Origin: Cyclobacterium lianum
Lineage (GTDB): Bacteria; Bacteroidota; Bacteroidia; Cytophagales; Cyclobacteriaceae
Direction: 5' to 3'
Assembly: GCF_900143075.1 (NCBI RefSeq)
Contig: NZ_FRCY01000007.1
Location: 124,001-188,000 of the forward strand
Length of the DNA: 64,000 nt
The position numbers and the translations under genes were made by a program. This document shows, piece after piece, positions 9,649 through 18,487 of this stretch. Every line of letters starts with the position of its first letter. Within the stretch, counting starts at the first letter, position 1. The notes beneath the pieces are model-generated. The model made no database searches. It worked only from the letters and a program-made list of their open reading frames with translations, and had not been told where the DNA came from.

Positions 9649-9753
9649 AATTAATGGAAACCGGTCCCTGTCCGGCGACATCGCATAATGAAAAATAATT
9701 CCAGCGTCAAATGTAATACCTGACAACGAAAAAAAGCCTATCCGGGAATAAAT

Positions 9754-9876
9754 TTATCCGCATTTGTCACAGCCACATCCATTCCTGCTTCTGGCCGTCT
9801 TTTTTGTCCCGGCCCGATATATCCAGAAACCGATTACACCAAAAAATAAAATTGCCACGATAATTTCCTGCCACAT
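9754..9876 (-). CDS. FeoB-associated Cys-rich membrane peptide
   Basis: 40-residue protein starting at the ATG at 9876, two bases after the feoB stop. It has one membrane helix (EIIVAILFFGVIGFWIYRA) and a basic, cysteine-rich tail ending in GCGCDKCG. This matches the short FeoB-associated Cys-rich membrane proteins found after feoB in many bacteria, which may act like FeoC in ferrous iron uptake, possibly binding a metal or iron-sulfur cluster. The function is inferred from size, cysteine motif and position. A longer frame upstream overlaps feoB and is not needed. Confidence 0.85.
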   Translation of the reverse strand: MWQEIIVAILFFGVIGFWIYRAGTKKTARSRNGCGCDKCG

Positions 9877-9878
9877 GA

Positions 9879-11990
9879 TTAACTCCAGATTTGATAGGTG
9901 ATCAATGCTCCCAGATAAGCCACAATCGTCATACCAATCGTTTGCAATACCGGCCATTTCCAGGTTTTTGTTTCACGGTATACCACGGCGACGGTGCTCA
10001 TGCACTGCATAGCGAGGGCGTAAAACACCATAAGGGAAAATCCGGTAGCACGAGTAAATACTTTTTCTCCGGTGTCAGCGTGAACTTGCTTATCCAACTT
10101 TTCCCGGATCGTCAGTTCGTCTTCCACATCTTCTCCCACGCTATATATGGTGGCCACCGTAGCCACAAAAACCTCTCTTGCCGCAAAAGAAGTCAACAGG
10201 GCAATACCAATTTTCCAATCGTAGCCCAGGGGCCGGATAGCGGGTTCTATGGCTTTTCCCAGTATACCGATATATGAAGCTTCCAGTTCCCTGGAGGCAT
10301 ACTCCGCGGCCAATTCATGTTTCTGGTCCTCCGAGACTGATTCGAGGGCAGTCGCTTTCTCCGCTTCCAGGTTTTCCATTTCTCCTGAGGGACCATAGCT
10401 GGCCAGTACCCAGAGCACAATAGATATGGCCAGTATCACCTTTCCTGCCTCGAGGACAAAGATTTTCGATTTATTGAACATGGTAAGCAATACCGTCTGC
10501 CAGCGAGGCATTCGGTAGATAGGTAGTTCCGTGAGCAGAAAACTACGTTCCCTGGATTTCAATACAAATTTTAGTGCAAAAGCCCCCAATAGCGTAAATA
10601 GCGTACCTATCAGGTACATGGCCAAAAGAGCGAGGGCTTGCAGATTGACACCTATCCAGGTTTCATCTGGCACTGTAAGGCCAATCAGGATAATGTAAAC
10701 AGGAAGTCTTGCCGAGCAGCTCATCCAGGGGGTTACCAATATGGTAATCAGTCGCTCTCTGGTATTGCTGATATTTCTGGTTGCCATTATACCCGGAATG
10801 GCACAAGCCATACCCGATATAAGCGGCACGATGCTCTTTCCATGCAAACCGAATGGCCGCATAATCCGGTCCATTAAAAAAACAACCCTGGAGAAATATC
10901 CGGTATCTTCCAAAAACGCCAGAAAGCCAAACAGCAAGGCGATCTGCGGAATAAAAATCACTACACCTCCTATGCCGGTAATGATACCCTCAGAGAGCAA
11001 ATCTGTCAGGACTCCAGGCGGAAGCGTCTCCGCCACCCATCCACTCATGGCTGCAAATGCACCATCAATGAGATTCATGGGGCCTTCCGCCCAGGCAAAA
11101 ATCGCCTGAAATATCAATAACATGATCGCTAGAAAAGTAACATAACCCCATACGGGATGCATGAATAAGCGATCAAGCCTGGCATGTAGTTTTTTTGGTT
11201 CCCCACTAGCGGAAGATTGCGTACTGCGCAAAATGTCCTTTATTTTGGCATAACGCCGACTGGTTTCGCGGGCCTGCTCAGCCTCGCTATCAAATTGATA
11301 GGCTCCTGCCTTTTCTGCCAGCCAATCTTTTTTGTCAGGGTCTGCCAGCGGATCATATGCTGCGAAGATCAGTTCCTGAAAAGCCTGATAATGCGTCCGG
11401 AAGCCATATTTCAACCTGACCTCCTCCAGCAGATCGGCGAAATCCAGCTCACCGAATGGCTTCCCAATCGAAAAATCATCATTGGACAGCAGGTCCCTTA
11501 CTGCCTCCATACCTTCGTTATTTCTGGCATCCGTCATCACCAAAGGAACCCCCAGCTCCTGGTACAACGCATATGTCTGAATAGAAAGTCCGCGCTTTTC
11601 TGCCAGATCCTTCATATTTACAACAAAGGCCAGGGGTATGCCCAGGTCCATGACCTGCGTACCCAGCAGCAGACTGCGTTCCAGGTTACAGGCATCGAGT
11701 ACTACCAGGGCGGCATCAGGCTTTTCCATTCCGATTCCATTCAGTACCTTGTGGGCAATGATCTCATCTTCAGACTTGGGGTAGAGACTGTAGGTACCAG
11801 GCAAATCTATCAATTCAAAGTGCTTATTGCCTAATGAAAAATAACCGAGCATCTTATCTACCGTCATTCCGGGATAATTGCCTATCTTCTGATTAAGGCC
11901 TGTCAATTGATTGAAAATACTGGATTTACCTACATTGGGGTTTCCAATGATGGCAATGCTTTTTACAGCTTTCTTCTCTGTTACTTCCAT
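9879..11990 (-). CDS. feoB: Ferrous iron transport protein B
   Basis: 703-residue Fe(II) transporter. The N-terminal cytoplasmic G domain shows G1 GNPNVGKSS (about 16-24), G3 DLPGTYSL and G4 VVNMKD. A helical linker follows, then a membrane domain with the two Gate repeats (LLIFQAIFAWAEGPM...GGVVIFIPQIALLFGFLAFLEDTGYFSRVVFLMDR; later GKVILAISIVLWVLASYGP), and SGMACAIPGIMATR and SFAAREVFVATVATIY, which contain conserved Cys and Ser residues of the permease. Length is slightly short of E. coli FeoB (773) but complete. FeoA starts three bases upstream and the Cys-rich peptide two bases downstream, giving a compact feoA-feoB operon for ferrous iron uptake across the inner membrane. Confidence 0.96.
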   Translation of the reverse strand: MEVTEKKAVKSIAIIGNPNVGKSSIFNQLTGLNQKIGNYPGMTVDKMLGYFSLGNKHFELIDLPGTYSLYPKSEDEIIAHKVLNGIGMEKPDAALVVLDACNLERSLLLGTQVMDLGIPLAFVVNMKDLAEKRGLSIQTYALYQELGVPLVMTDARNNEGMEAVRDLLSNDDFSIGKPFGELDFADLLEEVRLKYGFRTHYQAFQELIFAAYDPLADPDKKDWLAEKAGAYQFDSEAEQARETSRRYAKIKDILRSTQSSASGEPKKLHARLDRLFMHPVWGYVTFLAIMLLIFQAIFAWAEGPMNLIDGAFAAMSGWVAETLPPGVLTDLLSEGIITGIGGVVIFIPQIALLFGFLAFLEDTGYFSRVVFLMDRIMRPFGLHGKSIVPLISGMACAIPGIMATRNISNTRERLITILVTPWMSCSARLPVYIILIGLTVPDETWIGVNLQALALLAMYLIGTLFTLLGAFALKFVLKSRERSFLLTELPIYRMPRWQTVLLTMFNKSKIFVLEAGKVILAISIVLWVLASYGPSGEMENLEAEKATALESVSEDQKHELAAEYASRELEASYIGILGKAIEPAIRPLGYDWKIGIALLTSFAAREVFVATVATIYSVGEDVEDELTIREKLDKQVHADTGEKVFTRATGFSLMVFYALAMQCMSTVAVVYRETKTWKWPVLQTIGMTIVAYLGALITYQIWS

Positions 11991-11993
11991 GTA

Positions 11994-12215
11994 TCAGACT
12001 TCTTTTATCTGTATAAGGTCCGCTTCTTCAATTCTCAAAGCAAGCACATTTCCCTGGATCAAAAATGCCATAGGACCTTTGAAGGGAGCTTTGCGGAGCA
12101 AACTGATCGTTTTGCCGGGCATCACTCCCATTTCCATCATTCTTACCATCAGAGGTGAAGTGGTGATACCTGCAATTTCATAGGTGTGCTCCTTGTCAAG
12201 TCCGGCTGCAGTCAT
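11994..12215 (-). CDS. feoA: Ferrous iron transport protein A
   Basis: 73-residue FeoA: a small SH3-like cytosolic protein that works with FeoB. The pattern YEIAGITTS..LMVRMMEMGVMPGKTISLLRKAPFKGPMAFLIQGNVLALRIEEADLIQI matches the family, including the conserved MGhhPG turn and the final ALR-x-x-x-A motif. It is first in the feo operon and three bases ahead of feoB. The 363-base upstream region should hold its promoter, but no clear Fur box was seen. Confidence 0.93.
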   Translation of the reverse strand: MTAAGLDKEHTYEIAGITTSPLMVRMMEMGVMPGKTISLLRKAPFKGPMAFLIQGNVLALRIEEADLIQIKEV

Positions 12216-12578
12216 AGGTATATTGAATTTGGGACCAATTCCGTTGAGATCTTTTGAAAGGGCAATTTTAATATAATTTTTGCGGAATAGTAAGGAAATT
12301 GCGCTTTATTTAGATTGAATAAATTAAAAGTAAATCCCTTTTTGGCATCCTTTTCTCCAAGCCTGAGTAAGCTGGCATTGGCATTGATTCAGATTAAGCA
12401 TGGTAGTAAGTATACCTATAATCCGGATCATGGTATTTTTCCGCACTGGCATTTTCTTTGGTAATAATTGTCACATCTTCTTCAGAAGGGAATCGCTAAA
12501 CTTGTAACATATTTGGATGAGGGCAAAAAATGATCTATCCGGATAAAATAACTATTGAACATATAATTTTAAAAAGAA
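12216..12578. other. Intergenic region between feoA and the persulfide dioxygenase fusion
   Basis: Divergent 363-base spacer. A near match to the -7 element (catatttg, ending about 12512) lies upstream of the plus-strand gene. I saw no open frame with family resemblance, no riboswitch and no strong palindrome. Confidence 0.35.
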
Positions 12579-13958
12579 ATGTTTTTCGAACAGGTATATG
12601 ACAAAAGTCTGGCACAAGCCAGCTACGTAATTGGATGTCAGGCGGGCGGTGTGGCCGCAGTAATAGATCCGAAAAGGGATGTAGACACATATCTAGAGAT
12701 CGCCAAAAATAATAATTTGAAAATAACCCATATTCTGGAAACCCATATTCACGCAGATTTCCTGTGTGGCTCCAGGGAGCTGGCGGCTTTGACCGGAGCA
12801 GAGCTGTATCTTTCAGATATGGGTGACAAAGACTGGAAATATGAATTTCCCCACAACAAACTGAGGCATGGCGACCATGTAAAACTCGGGAATCTCAACT
12901 TCGAGGTGCTGCATACTCCGGGACATACGCCGGAGAGCATCAGTTTTCTGCTTACCGACAAGCCGGCAAGTCAGGAGCCAGTGATGTTATTTACCGGGGA
13001 CTTTGTCTTCGTAGGTGATGTCGGTCGGCCAGATCTGCTGGAGCAGGCCGCAGGTTTGAAGGGAACACAGGAAATTGGTGCTGCACAGATGTTTGATTCC
13101 CTGAATCAGTTCCAGAAGCTTCAGGACTTCATTCAGGTCTGGCCGGGACACGGCGCGGGATCTGCTTGTGGCAAATCTCTGGGTGCCGTACCGCTATCCA
13201 CTGTGGGTTACGAAAAGATACGGAATTGGGCGCTGCAACTGCTGGATGACAGGGCCAACTTCCAAAAGGAATTGTTGGCCGACCAGCCCGAACCACCGCG
13301 GTATTTCGCCATGATGAAAAAGCTGAATAAAATTGACCGTGAGCTTTTTACGGAAGTTCCCCAGATTCAAAATCTGTCCAGGGAATCGTTTCAAAACGCC
13401 AAAAGTGAAGGGTTAAAAATCATCGATGTGCGTACACCTGAAGCATTTTCCGGGGGCTTTCTGGAGGGCTCCCTCAATATCCCTAATACCAACAATTTTT
13501 CTACCTGGATGGGATGGTATATGGACTATGAGGAGTACTTTGTACTGATAGCCGAGGAGGCTGAGGTGACAGACCTTACCCGAAAACTGATGCGGATTGG
13601 TCTGGACAATATCAAGGGTTTCATCACACCCGGCCAATTGGCAGACTTTGAAGGAGGCAACCTTGCGAAATACAGCCCCATTGACAAAAAGGAGGTCAAA
13701 GAAAAGCTGAAAAAAGGTAATGTTCAGGTGATTGATGTTCGCGGAGCCTCTGAATTCAAGCAAGGCCATATCGACGGTGCTGAGAACATCTTTGTCGGAA
13801 AACTTGATCAGCATCTGGATCAGGTTTCTAAAGAAAAAGAGGTAATCATTCACTGCCAGAGCGGAGGCCGGGCAGCAATCGCTTATTCCCTGTTAAGGGC
13901 AGAGGGTTTCCGCAATGTGGTGAACTATGCCGGTGGCTGGGAAGACTGGAGCAATTAG
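12579..13958 (+). CDS. Persulfide dioxygenase-rhodanese fusion (MBL fold)
   Basis: 459-residue fusion of an ETHE1-like metallo-beta-lactamase-fold dioxygenase (about 1-240) with two rhodanese domains. The metal motif is ETHIHADF (His56, His58, Asp60), followed by HTPGHTPESI and FTGDFVFVGDVGRPDL, the pattern of glutathione/persulfide dioxygenases that oxidise persulfides to sulfite with Fe(II) and O2. The first rhodanese (about 275-370) lacks a catalytic cysteine (FVLIAEEAEV at the loop). The second (about 375-459) has Cys426 in CQSGGRA, so only one is likely active as a sulfurtransferase. A paralogue lies at 43005-44426. It stands alone, with a very strong terminator 25 bases after the stop. 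Expected role: cytosolic sulfide or persulfide detoxification. Confidence 0.9.
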   Translation: MFFEQVYDKSLAQASYVIGCQAGGVAAVIDPKRDVDTYLEIAKNNNLKITHILETHIHADFLCGSRELAALTGAELYLSDMGDKDWKYEFPHNKLRHGDHVKLGNLNFEVLHTPGHTPESISFLLTDKPASQEPVMLFTGDFVFVGDVGRPDLLEQAAGLKGTQEIGAAQMFDSLNQFQKLQDFIQVWPGHGAGSACGKSLGAVPLSTVGYEKIRNWALQLLDDRANFQKELLADQPEPPRYFAMMKKLNKIDRELFTEVPQIQNLSRESFQNAKSEGLKIIDVRTPEAFSGGFLEGSLNIPNTNNFSTWMGWYMDYEEYFVLIAEEAEVTDLTRKLMRIGLDNIKGFITPGQLADFEGGNLAKYSPIDKKEVKEKLKKGNVQVIDVRGASEFKQGHIDGAENIFVGKLDQHLDQVSKEKEVIIHCQSGGRAAIAYSLLRAEGFRNVVNYAGGWEDWSN

Positions 13959-13982
13959 GTAAAAAATAAAGACAGCGACAAT

Positions 13983-14022
13983 AATGCGGGGTATCATAAA
14001 AATGATGTCCCGCATTTTTTTT
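13983..14022 (+). terminator. Rho-independent terminator
   Basis: A 15-bp stem (13983-13997 with 14002-14016, two G-T pairs) closes an AAAA loop and is followed by a run of eight T including the end of the stem. It terminates the persulfide dioxygenase fusion gene. Confidence 0.92.
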
Positions 14023-14073
14023 GTAAAATTCAGACGATATAAATGACCGGAATAACCCTTATCTTTACCGCCA

Positions 14074-15540
14074 ATGAAAGCAGACCTCGAAGAATTGAAT
14101 GAAACCCTGGCGAGCCTGGAGAAGGAATTATCTCAGTCGCTTAACCAACAACAGCAATACCTGGAGCTGATTCCGCCAGGCAACCAGCCCGCCGCAAGAA
14201 ATCTGATTCAGTACCTCTGCTTCAGGTCTGAAGACCGGAAAGACCTGCAGGAAAAATTGCACCTGTACGGGCTCTCCGCATTGTCCAATTCAGAAAACCA
14301 TATCCACCGGCAAATCCAGGTGATCCGGGAACGTTTGGGCCACCGGTACCACCCGGAGGAACTCAACCCATGTACCTATTCGTACAGTCAGGGCAAGTTG
14401 ACAGATAATAGTCAGGCTTTGTTTGGGTCTCCGGACACCCAGGGAATGCCCACCATCATGGTAACTTTTGACAGCTCCTTTGCCGAGGATCCGGAACTGG
14501 TGCGCAACCTCTTGGAACAGGGAATGAATGTTGCCAGGATCAACTGTGCACACGATGATGAAAAAGTCTGGAAAGCCATGATCGGACAAATCCGGAGAGC
14601 AGAAAAAATTACCGGAAAGCGTTGCAAAATTCACATGGATCTGGCGGGTCCAAAGATCAGGACCGTACTGTTGGGCAAAGGGAAGGACAAGGGCAAGGTG
14701 AAAGTCGCTGTGGGAGAGACCATCTGGCTTTCAGAAACCATGGAAGGTTTCGACGACGATACTGTGGTGCTGCACCCGAATGAAAAGGGAATCATTGCTT
14801 CCTTGGAATCGGGACACAGGATACTTATCGATGATGGCGAAATCGAAGGCAGGGTGAGTCATACTGCGGCTGCAAAGGCAGCCGTAAACCTGGAAAGAAT
14901 TTCATCCAAAAAGGGCAGAATAAAATCTGAGAAGGGCATCAATTTTCCCGATACCGGCCTCAGCATCCCTTCGCTTACAGACTTTGACAGGGAATGCCTT
15001 CCTTTTGTCTGTGCCCATGCCGATATTATTGGCTATTCATTTGTGAAAAATACAGCAGACGTCCGCATGTTAAGGAAGGAGCTGGAGCAAATTGGGAATA
15101 CCATTCCTGCATTGGTGTATAAAATTGAAACTCCCGAATCAGTGCTCAATCTGCCGGAGTTGATTCTGGAGGGAATGCGGCATCCGCCATTTGGTATCAT
15201 GATCGCAAGAGGAGATTTGGCCGTAGAAATCGGCTTTGAACGCATGGGTGAAATCCAGGAGGAAATCCTGTGGATCTGCGAGGCGGCGCATGTCCCGGTG
15301 GTCTGGGCTACCCAGGTATTGGAAAACCTTCACAAATCCGGAATGCCTACGCGTTCAGAAATAACAGATGCCGGACTTGCCTCCCTGGCAGAGTGCATCA
15401 TGGTCAACAAAGGCAAACACACCATTTCCGTACTGAAAACCCTGAAAGAAATCATGCAACGCACCAGTGACCGGAGAAATAAAAAGCGGTTTACACTGGG
15501 TGCACTAGGGATGGCAAAAAAATTTATGCGGTCATCCTGA
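14074..15540 (+). CDS. Pyruvate kinase-like protein with N-terminal extension
   Basis: 488 residues. The pyruvate kinase barrel starts only near residue 125 (PTIMVTFDSSFAEDPELVRNLLEQGMNVARINCAHDD); before it is a helical extension of about 120 residues with a coiled-coil start (LEELNETLASLEKELSQSL). Catalytic features are retained: Arg155 in ARIN, the PKIRT of the B-domain junction, Lys350 and Glu352 in KIETPE, Asp381 in MIARGDLAVE, and Thr413 in WATQVLENL. The allosteric C-terminal domain of ordinary pyruvate kinases (about 120 residues) is absent; the protein ends shortly after the barrel. It may therefore be an unregulated pyruvate kinase or act on a related enolpyruvate or phosphate substrate. 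A near-match promoter (tatcttta, 14060-14067) precedes it. Enzymatic activity is inferred from the intact residues. Confidence 0.8.
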   Translation: MKADLEELNETLASLEKELSQSLNQQQQYLELIPPGNQPAARNLIQYLCFRSEDRKDLQEKLHLYGLSALSNSENHIHRQIQVIRERLGHRYHPEELNPCTYSYSQGKLTDNSQALFGSPDTQGMPTIMVTFDSSFAEDPELVRNLLEQGMNVARINCAHDDEKVWKAMIGQIRRAEKITGKRCKIHMDLAGPKIRTVLLGKGKDKGKVKVAVGETIWLSETMEGFDDDTVVLHPNEKGIIASLESGHRILIDDGEIEGRVSHTAAAKAAVNLERISSKKGRIKSEKGINFPDTGLSIPSLTDFDRECLPFVCAHADIIGYSFVKNTADVRMLRKELEQIGNTIPALVYKIETPESVLNLPELILEGMRHPPFGIMIARGDLAVEIGFERMGEIQEEILWICEAAHVPVVWATQVLENLHKSGMPTRSEITDAGLASLAECIMVNKGKHTISVLKTLKEIMQRTSDRRNKKRFTLGALGMAKKFMRSS

Positions 15541-15579
15541 AAGCTGAGAGCACAAGCATCAAAAATAAGTCTCCCGAGG

Positions 15580-16557
15580 TTACCCTTGTTGCATATAAAA
15601 CTCCATCAAACGTAGATAGGCTTGCTGATCGGCTTTTTTTTCCCCATCGCCGGACGATGCCAATCCCAGTACCTTGGCCCGGATATTGGCTCTCAGACTT
15701 TTGTAATACCTAAAAATATCCTCGTCCTCATCCGTATTCAATACAGGATTGCCGCTGAGATAGGTCTGCAGGAAAACTGCTGACCAATCCGCCCGACCAT
15801 ACCGCTCCAGGTCCATGCAAATAAATGCTACCTCGTAAAGCATATCGATGGTACGTATGCTTTTGCTAAACTCAATGCAATCAAAAATAACTGGCGGATC
15901 AGTCAGAAACACATTCCCCGTGTGTAAATCCCCATGGAGGTCTCTGACCCAACCCAGGCGAACCCGCTCCGCCAGGCGTTGCTGGTGTTTCCTGAGAAAG
16001 GCATCGCTCCATGCCACGGCCTGTTGGAGGAACTTCTGCTGGCCGGAGGTATGCTTGTAGCCGGGATTTAAGATGTCGTTGAAAAGATCTCTGGCTTCAT
16101 CCAACCGAAACGATACATCCTCCTCCGGTTGCCTGCGGTGAAATAAGGCGACTTTCTTCGCAAGCTTGCGGATCAATGTCGCTTCACCGCCGCCATCCCT
16201 CAATACCTTGTCCATCCTGAAGGTTTCCGGCAGGCGTTTCATCAATACGGCATAGTCATGCAAAACACCTCGTTTTCCGTCCATTACCCATTTCCCATCA
16301 AACCAGGTAATCGGGCAACTCCGGATGTAGATTGAAGAAAACCGGCTGTTTAATTGAATCTCCTCGTCGCAATAAAGGGCCCGGGCGGCCAGGCTGGTAT
16401 AGTCAAGAAAGGAAAGTTTTATGGGCTTTTTAATTTTATAAACCCACTTATGGCCAATGATGACCCAGGAAATATGCGTTTCCACTAATTGGCCGTCAAT
16501 CCGGCGGCCCCGATACCACCCATCTTTTGCCAATACCTGAATGTCTTCAGCTTTCAT
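15580..16557 (-). CDS. Aminoglycoside phosphotransferase-like protein (COG2187 type)
   Basis: 325 residues of the protein-kinase-like phosphotransferase fold in the COG2187 group, whose substrate is unknown. Visible features: a nucleotide-binding N-lobe with WVYKIKKPIKLSFLDYTS (likely ATP-binding Lys), the catalytic loop DLHGDLHTGNVFLT (about residue 210, matching HGDLHxxN), and the metal-binding Asp in PVIFDCIEFS. In many bacteria this domain is fused to a P-loop kinase domain. Here the P-loop partner is a separate gene immediately upstream that overlaps by 11 bases, so the two are cotranscribed and probably work as a pair. Clinical aminoglycoside resistance should not be assumed from the fold. 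Confidence 0.82.
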   Translation of the reverse strand: MKAEDIQVLAKDGWYRGRRIDGQLVETHISWVIIGHKWVYKIKKPIKLSFLDYTSLAARALYCDEEIQLNSRFSSIYIRSCPITWFDGKWVMDGKRGVLHDYAVLMKRLPETFRMDKVLRDGGGEATLIRKLAKKVALFHRRQPEEDVSFRLDEARDLFNDILNPGYKHTSGQQKFLQQAVAWSDAFLRKHQQRLAERVRLGWVRDLHGDLHTGNVFLTDPPVIFDCIEFSKSIRTIDMLYEVAFICMDLERYGRADWSAVFLQTYLSGNPVLNTDEDEDIFRYYKSLRANIRAKVLGLASSGDGEKKADQQAYLRLMEFYMQQG

Positions 16558-17050
16558 GGCAGCGGCTTATATAATCCATAGCTTGCTGTATCATGTCCTC
16601 AATATTTCCATCCCGGGATTGAATGCTCAGGTAGTCGCCTTCGATGGGATCAAAACTTGTTTTAAGCATTTGGTACACCGAAAAGTCGGCCTCGCTATCC
16701 TCTCTGGTTTCAGACAATCGTTTTTTCGTCAGGCTTTCCGCTGCCCAAATTTGTATGCAGATCGGTTTATGTCCTGCTTTTTTGGCGATATCCTGCAGTA
16801 CACGTCTGTTTTCTACCTTTTGAAATGTGGCATCGACCAATACTGATTTTTGCTGCTGCAGTGCCTCCTTTGCTTTGCGCGCTATAGCCGCGTATACCCG
16901 CTGCCGGTCATTATCGGAGTAATTGCCCCTGAGTCCCATCTCCATGCGCAGTTGATCGGTGCCATAATAAATCAACTGCATTTGTGCAGCCAGCCTTTTG
17001 GCAAAAAAGGTTTTTCCAGAACCAGGTAATCCCACTACCAAAATCAACAT
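16547..17050 (-). CDS. P-loop kinase (AAA/COG0645 type)
   Basis: 167-residue ATP-binding protein of the small-molecule kinase type. The Walker A motif is GLPGSGKTFFAKRL (about 7-20), the substrate-side Asp is in YYGTDQLR, and the middle strand is VLVDATFQKVENRR. It corresponds to the C-terminal half of bifunctional phosphotransferase/ATP-binding proteins in other bacteria, but here it is a free-standing gene placed before the phosphotransferase, with an 11-base overlap. No substrate can be named. It reads away from the dehydrogenase upstream with a 47-base gap. Confidence 0.85.
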   Translation of the reverse strand: MLILVVGLPGSGKTFFAKRLAAQMQLIYYGTDQLRMEMGLRGNYSDNDRQRVYAAIARKAKEALQQQKSVLVDATFQKVENRRVLQDIAKKAGHKPICIQIWAAESLTKKRLSETREDSEADFSVYQMLKTSFDPIEGDYLSIQSRDGNIEDMIQQAMDYISRCHES

Positions 17051-17097
17051 ATCTCATTCATTAAGTGATGAGCATTGCGTAGCCCCATTCCTATCAA

Positions 17098-18114
17098 TCA
17101 GGCTAATATCTGCCTGACCTGATGCCAAATTTCTGCAGATACCGGTACGCCGGCCGTTAAATTTTCTTGCCGTCGTTCAAAGGATTTTTCTCCCGGATAG
17201 CTTACCTCCATTCCATCAAATACATCAGAGGACTTTAAATCTCTGATTACCTGCTCCAGTTTACCTTCGAGGTTCCTTTGATCAATTTGCAGTTTTTCCA
17301 GATGAAAACACAGAAAAAACTGAGAAATCCCGTACTCTTCTCCCTGCTGGCCTATCTCATGGGTAGTCTTTCCCCCGGATAATCCGGAAGCCAGCAAATC
17401 CAGCATTAACGATAAGCCGGCTCCCTTCCACAGCCCGATAGGCAAAGCCAACTGCCTGGCCAATACATGGACGGGATCTCTGGTTAGCGCACCGCTACTG
17501 TCAAACCCGGCAGGATGGGGCAGGTCGGCATTTTCTTTTTCAAAAATACTCATCTTGCCGTAGGAATATTGCGTCATGGCCATGTCTAAAATGATGGCTT
17601 GCTTTCTGAAGGGAACGGCGATTACCAGAGGATTGTTGCCTAATTTCGGTTCACTACCGCCCCAGGGAGGCATATTGGGGATGGTATTGGTAAAACAAAT
17701 GCCAATACATCCGGCTTCTGCAGCCTGCCAGCCATAATTCCCTGCTCTCATCCAGTGATTGGTGTTGTTCATGGCTACACATCCCATTCCATGTTCCCTG
17801 GCCATGGAGATGGCTTTGTCCATGGCCAGGTAGGCATTGTACATTCCAGGCCCGAGCATACCATTCCAGCGTTCCATCATGGGAAGGGAAAATTCCGCTT
17901 TTGGCCTGGAATCTACTTTTACCTGCCCCTTTTTAATTTGGTCCAGAAATGAGGGAAAGCGATTCAATCCGTGGGAGGGCACGCCGTCCAGACTTGCCCG
18001 GGCAAAAAGTGTAGCGCAAATACCGGCTTTCTCACTTTCAAATCCGTACTTCTGCAGCACTTTTGCAAAGGTAGATTCCAATTTTACATAGGGAATGCGG
18101 ATTTCTTCTTCCAT
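17098..18114 (-). CDS. Ldh2/YiaK family NAD(P)-dependent oxidoreductase
   Basis: About 338 residues from the ATG at 18114; an upstream ATG at 18159 would add 15 residues not usual for the family. It belongs to the malate/L-lactate dehydrogenase 2 family, nearest in flavour to 2,3-diketo-L-gulonate reductase (YiaK/DlgD). Landmarks: SLDGVPSHGLNRFPSFLDQI (conserved His in SHG), GCVAMNNTNHWMRAGNYGWQA (NNxxHxGRAG-like loop binding the nucleotide), CFTNTIPNMPPWGG and LGNNPLVIAVP. These enzymes reduce 2-keto sugar acids or malate-like substrates with NADH. No partner genes of gulonate metabolism are adjacent, but a zinc alcohol dehydrogenase is divergent from it, which suggests sugar or sugar-acid metabolism. 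The substrate is inferred only. Confidence 0.85.
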   Translation of the reverse strand: MEEEIRIPYVKLESTFAKVLQKYGFESEKAGICATLFARASLDGVPSHGLNRFPSFLDQIKKGQVKVDSRPKAEFSLPMMERWNGMLGPGMYNAYLAMDKAISMAREHGMGCVAMNNTNHWMRAGNYGWQAAEAGCIGICFTNTIPNMPPWGGSEPKLGNNPLVIAVPFRKQAIILDMAMTQYSYGKMSIFEKENADLPHPAGFDSSGALTRDPVHVLARQLALPIGLWKGAGLSLMLDLLASGLSGGKTTHEIGQQGEEYGISQFFLCFHLEKLQIDQRNLEGKLEQVIRDLKSSDVFDGMEVSYPGEKSFERRQENLTAGVPVSAEIWHQVRQILA

Positions 18115-18487
18115 TTTTTGCTGAATTTTATGAAACAATACCTTTCTACAAGCAAACATTCCAATGTCCAGAGGAAGATCTCCTGAGAAAAGAATAATTT
18201 CTTCTCTGGCAGGCAGATCTCTTCCCCAGGTACCTGCTTTCTGATTAAGGGTAAGATAGGTAGTAAGTTATTTTTTTCTTTGTGCTAAAAATACAGCCGA
18301 CAGCCTGCAAAAAAAAGGATCTCCTACCCTTTTATGTTTCCACTTTACTCCTTTGCTGTCCCAGACCCTGAGAAATGTTCAGGATTGTCACCATTAAAGC
18401 GCTCTACCGGACCAATTTCTACTGAAACGGGCCGCTTTTACCCCTCCTTTTTTTACATTTACACCTGGCTAAAAAAACAAATCCACT
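18115..18487. other. Divergent intergenic region between two dehydrogenase genes
   Basis: A 373-base spacer between the Ldh2-type gene (minus) and the alcohol dehydrogenase (plus). It contains a T-rich run near 18270 and a weak -7-like tttacattta near 18450-18459. No gene or RNA was recognised. A shared regulator binding site would be expected if the two genes are coregulated, but none is visible by eye. Confidence 0.3.

Noticed and set aside
15580-16557. Aminoglycoside resistance gene
   Set aside because: Only the kinase fold and HGDLH loop are shared; the COG2187-like group is of unknown substrate and this gene is paired with a P-loop kinase.
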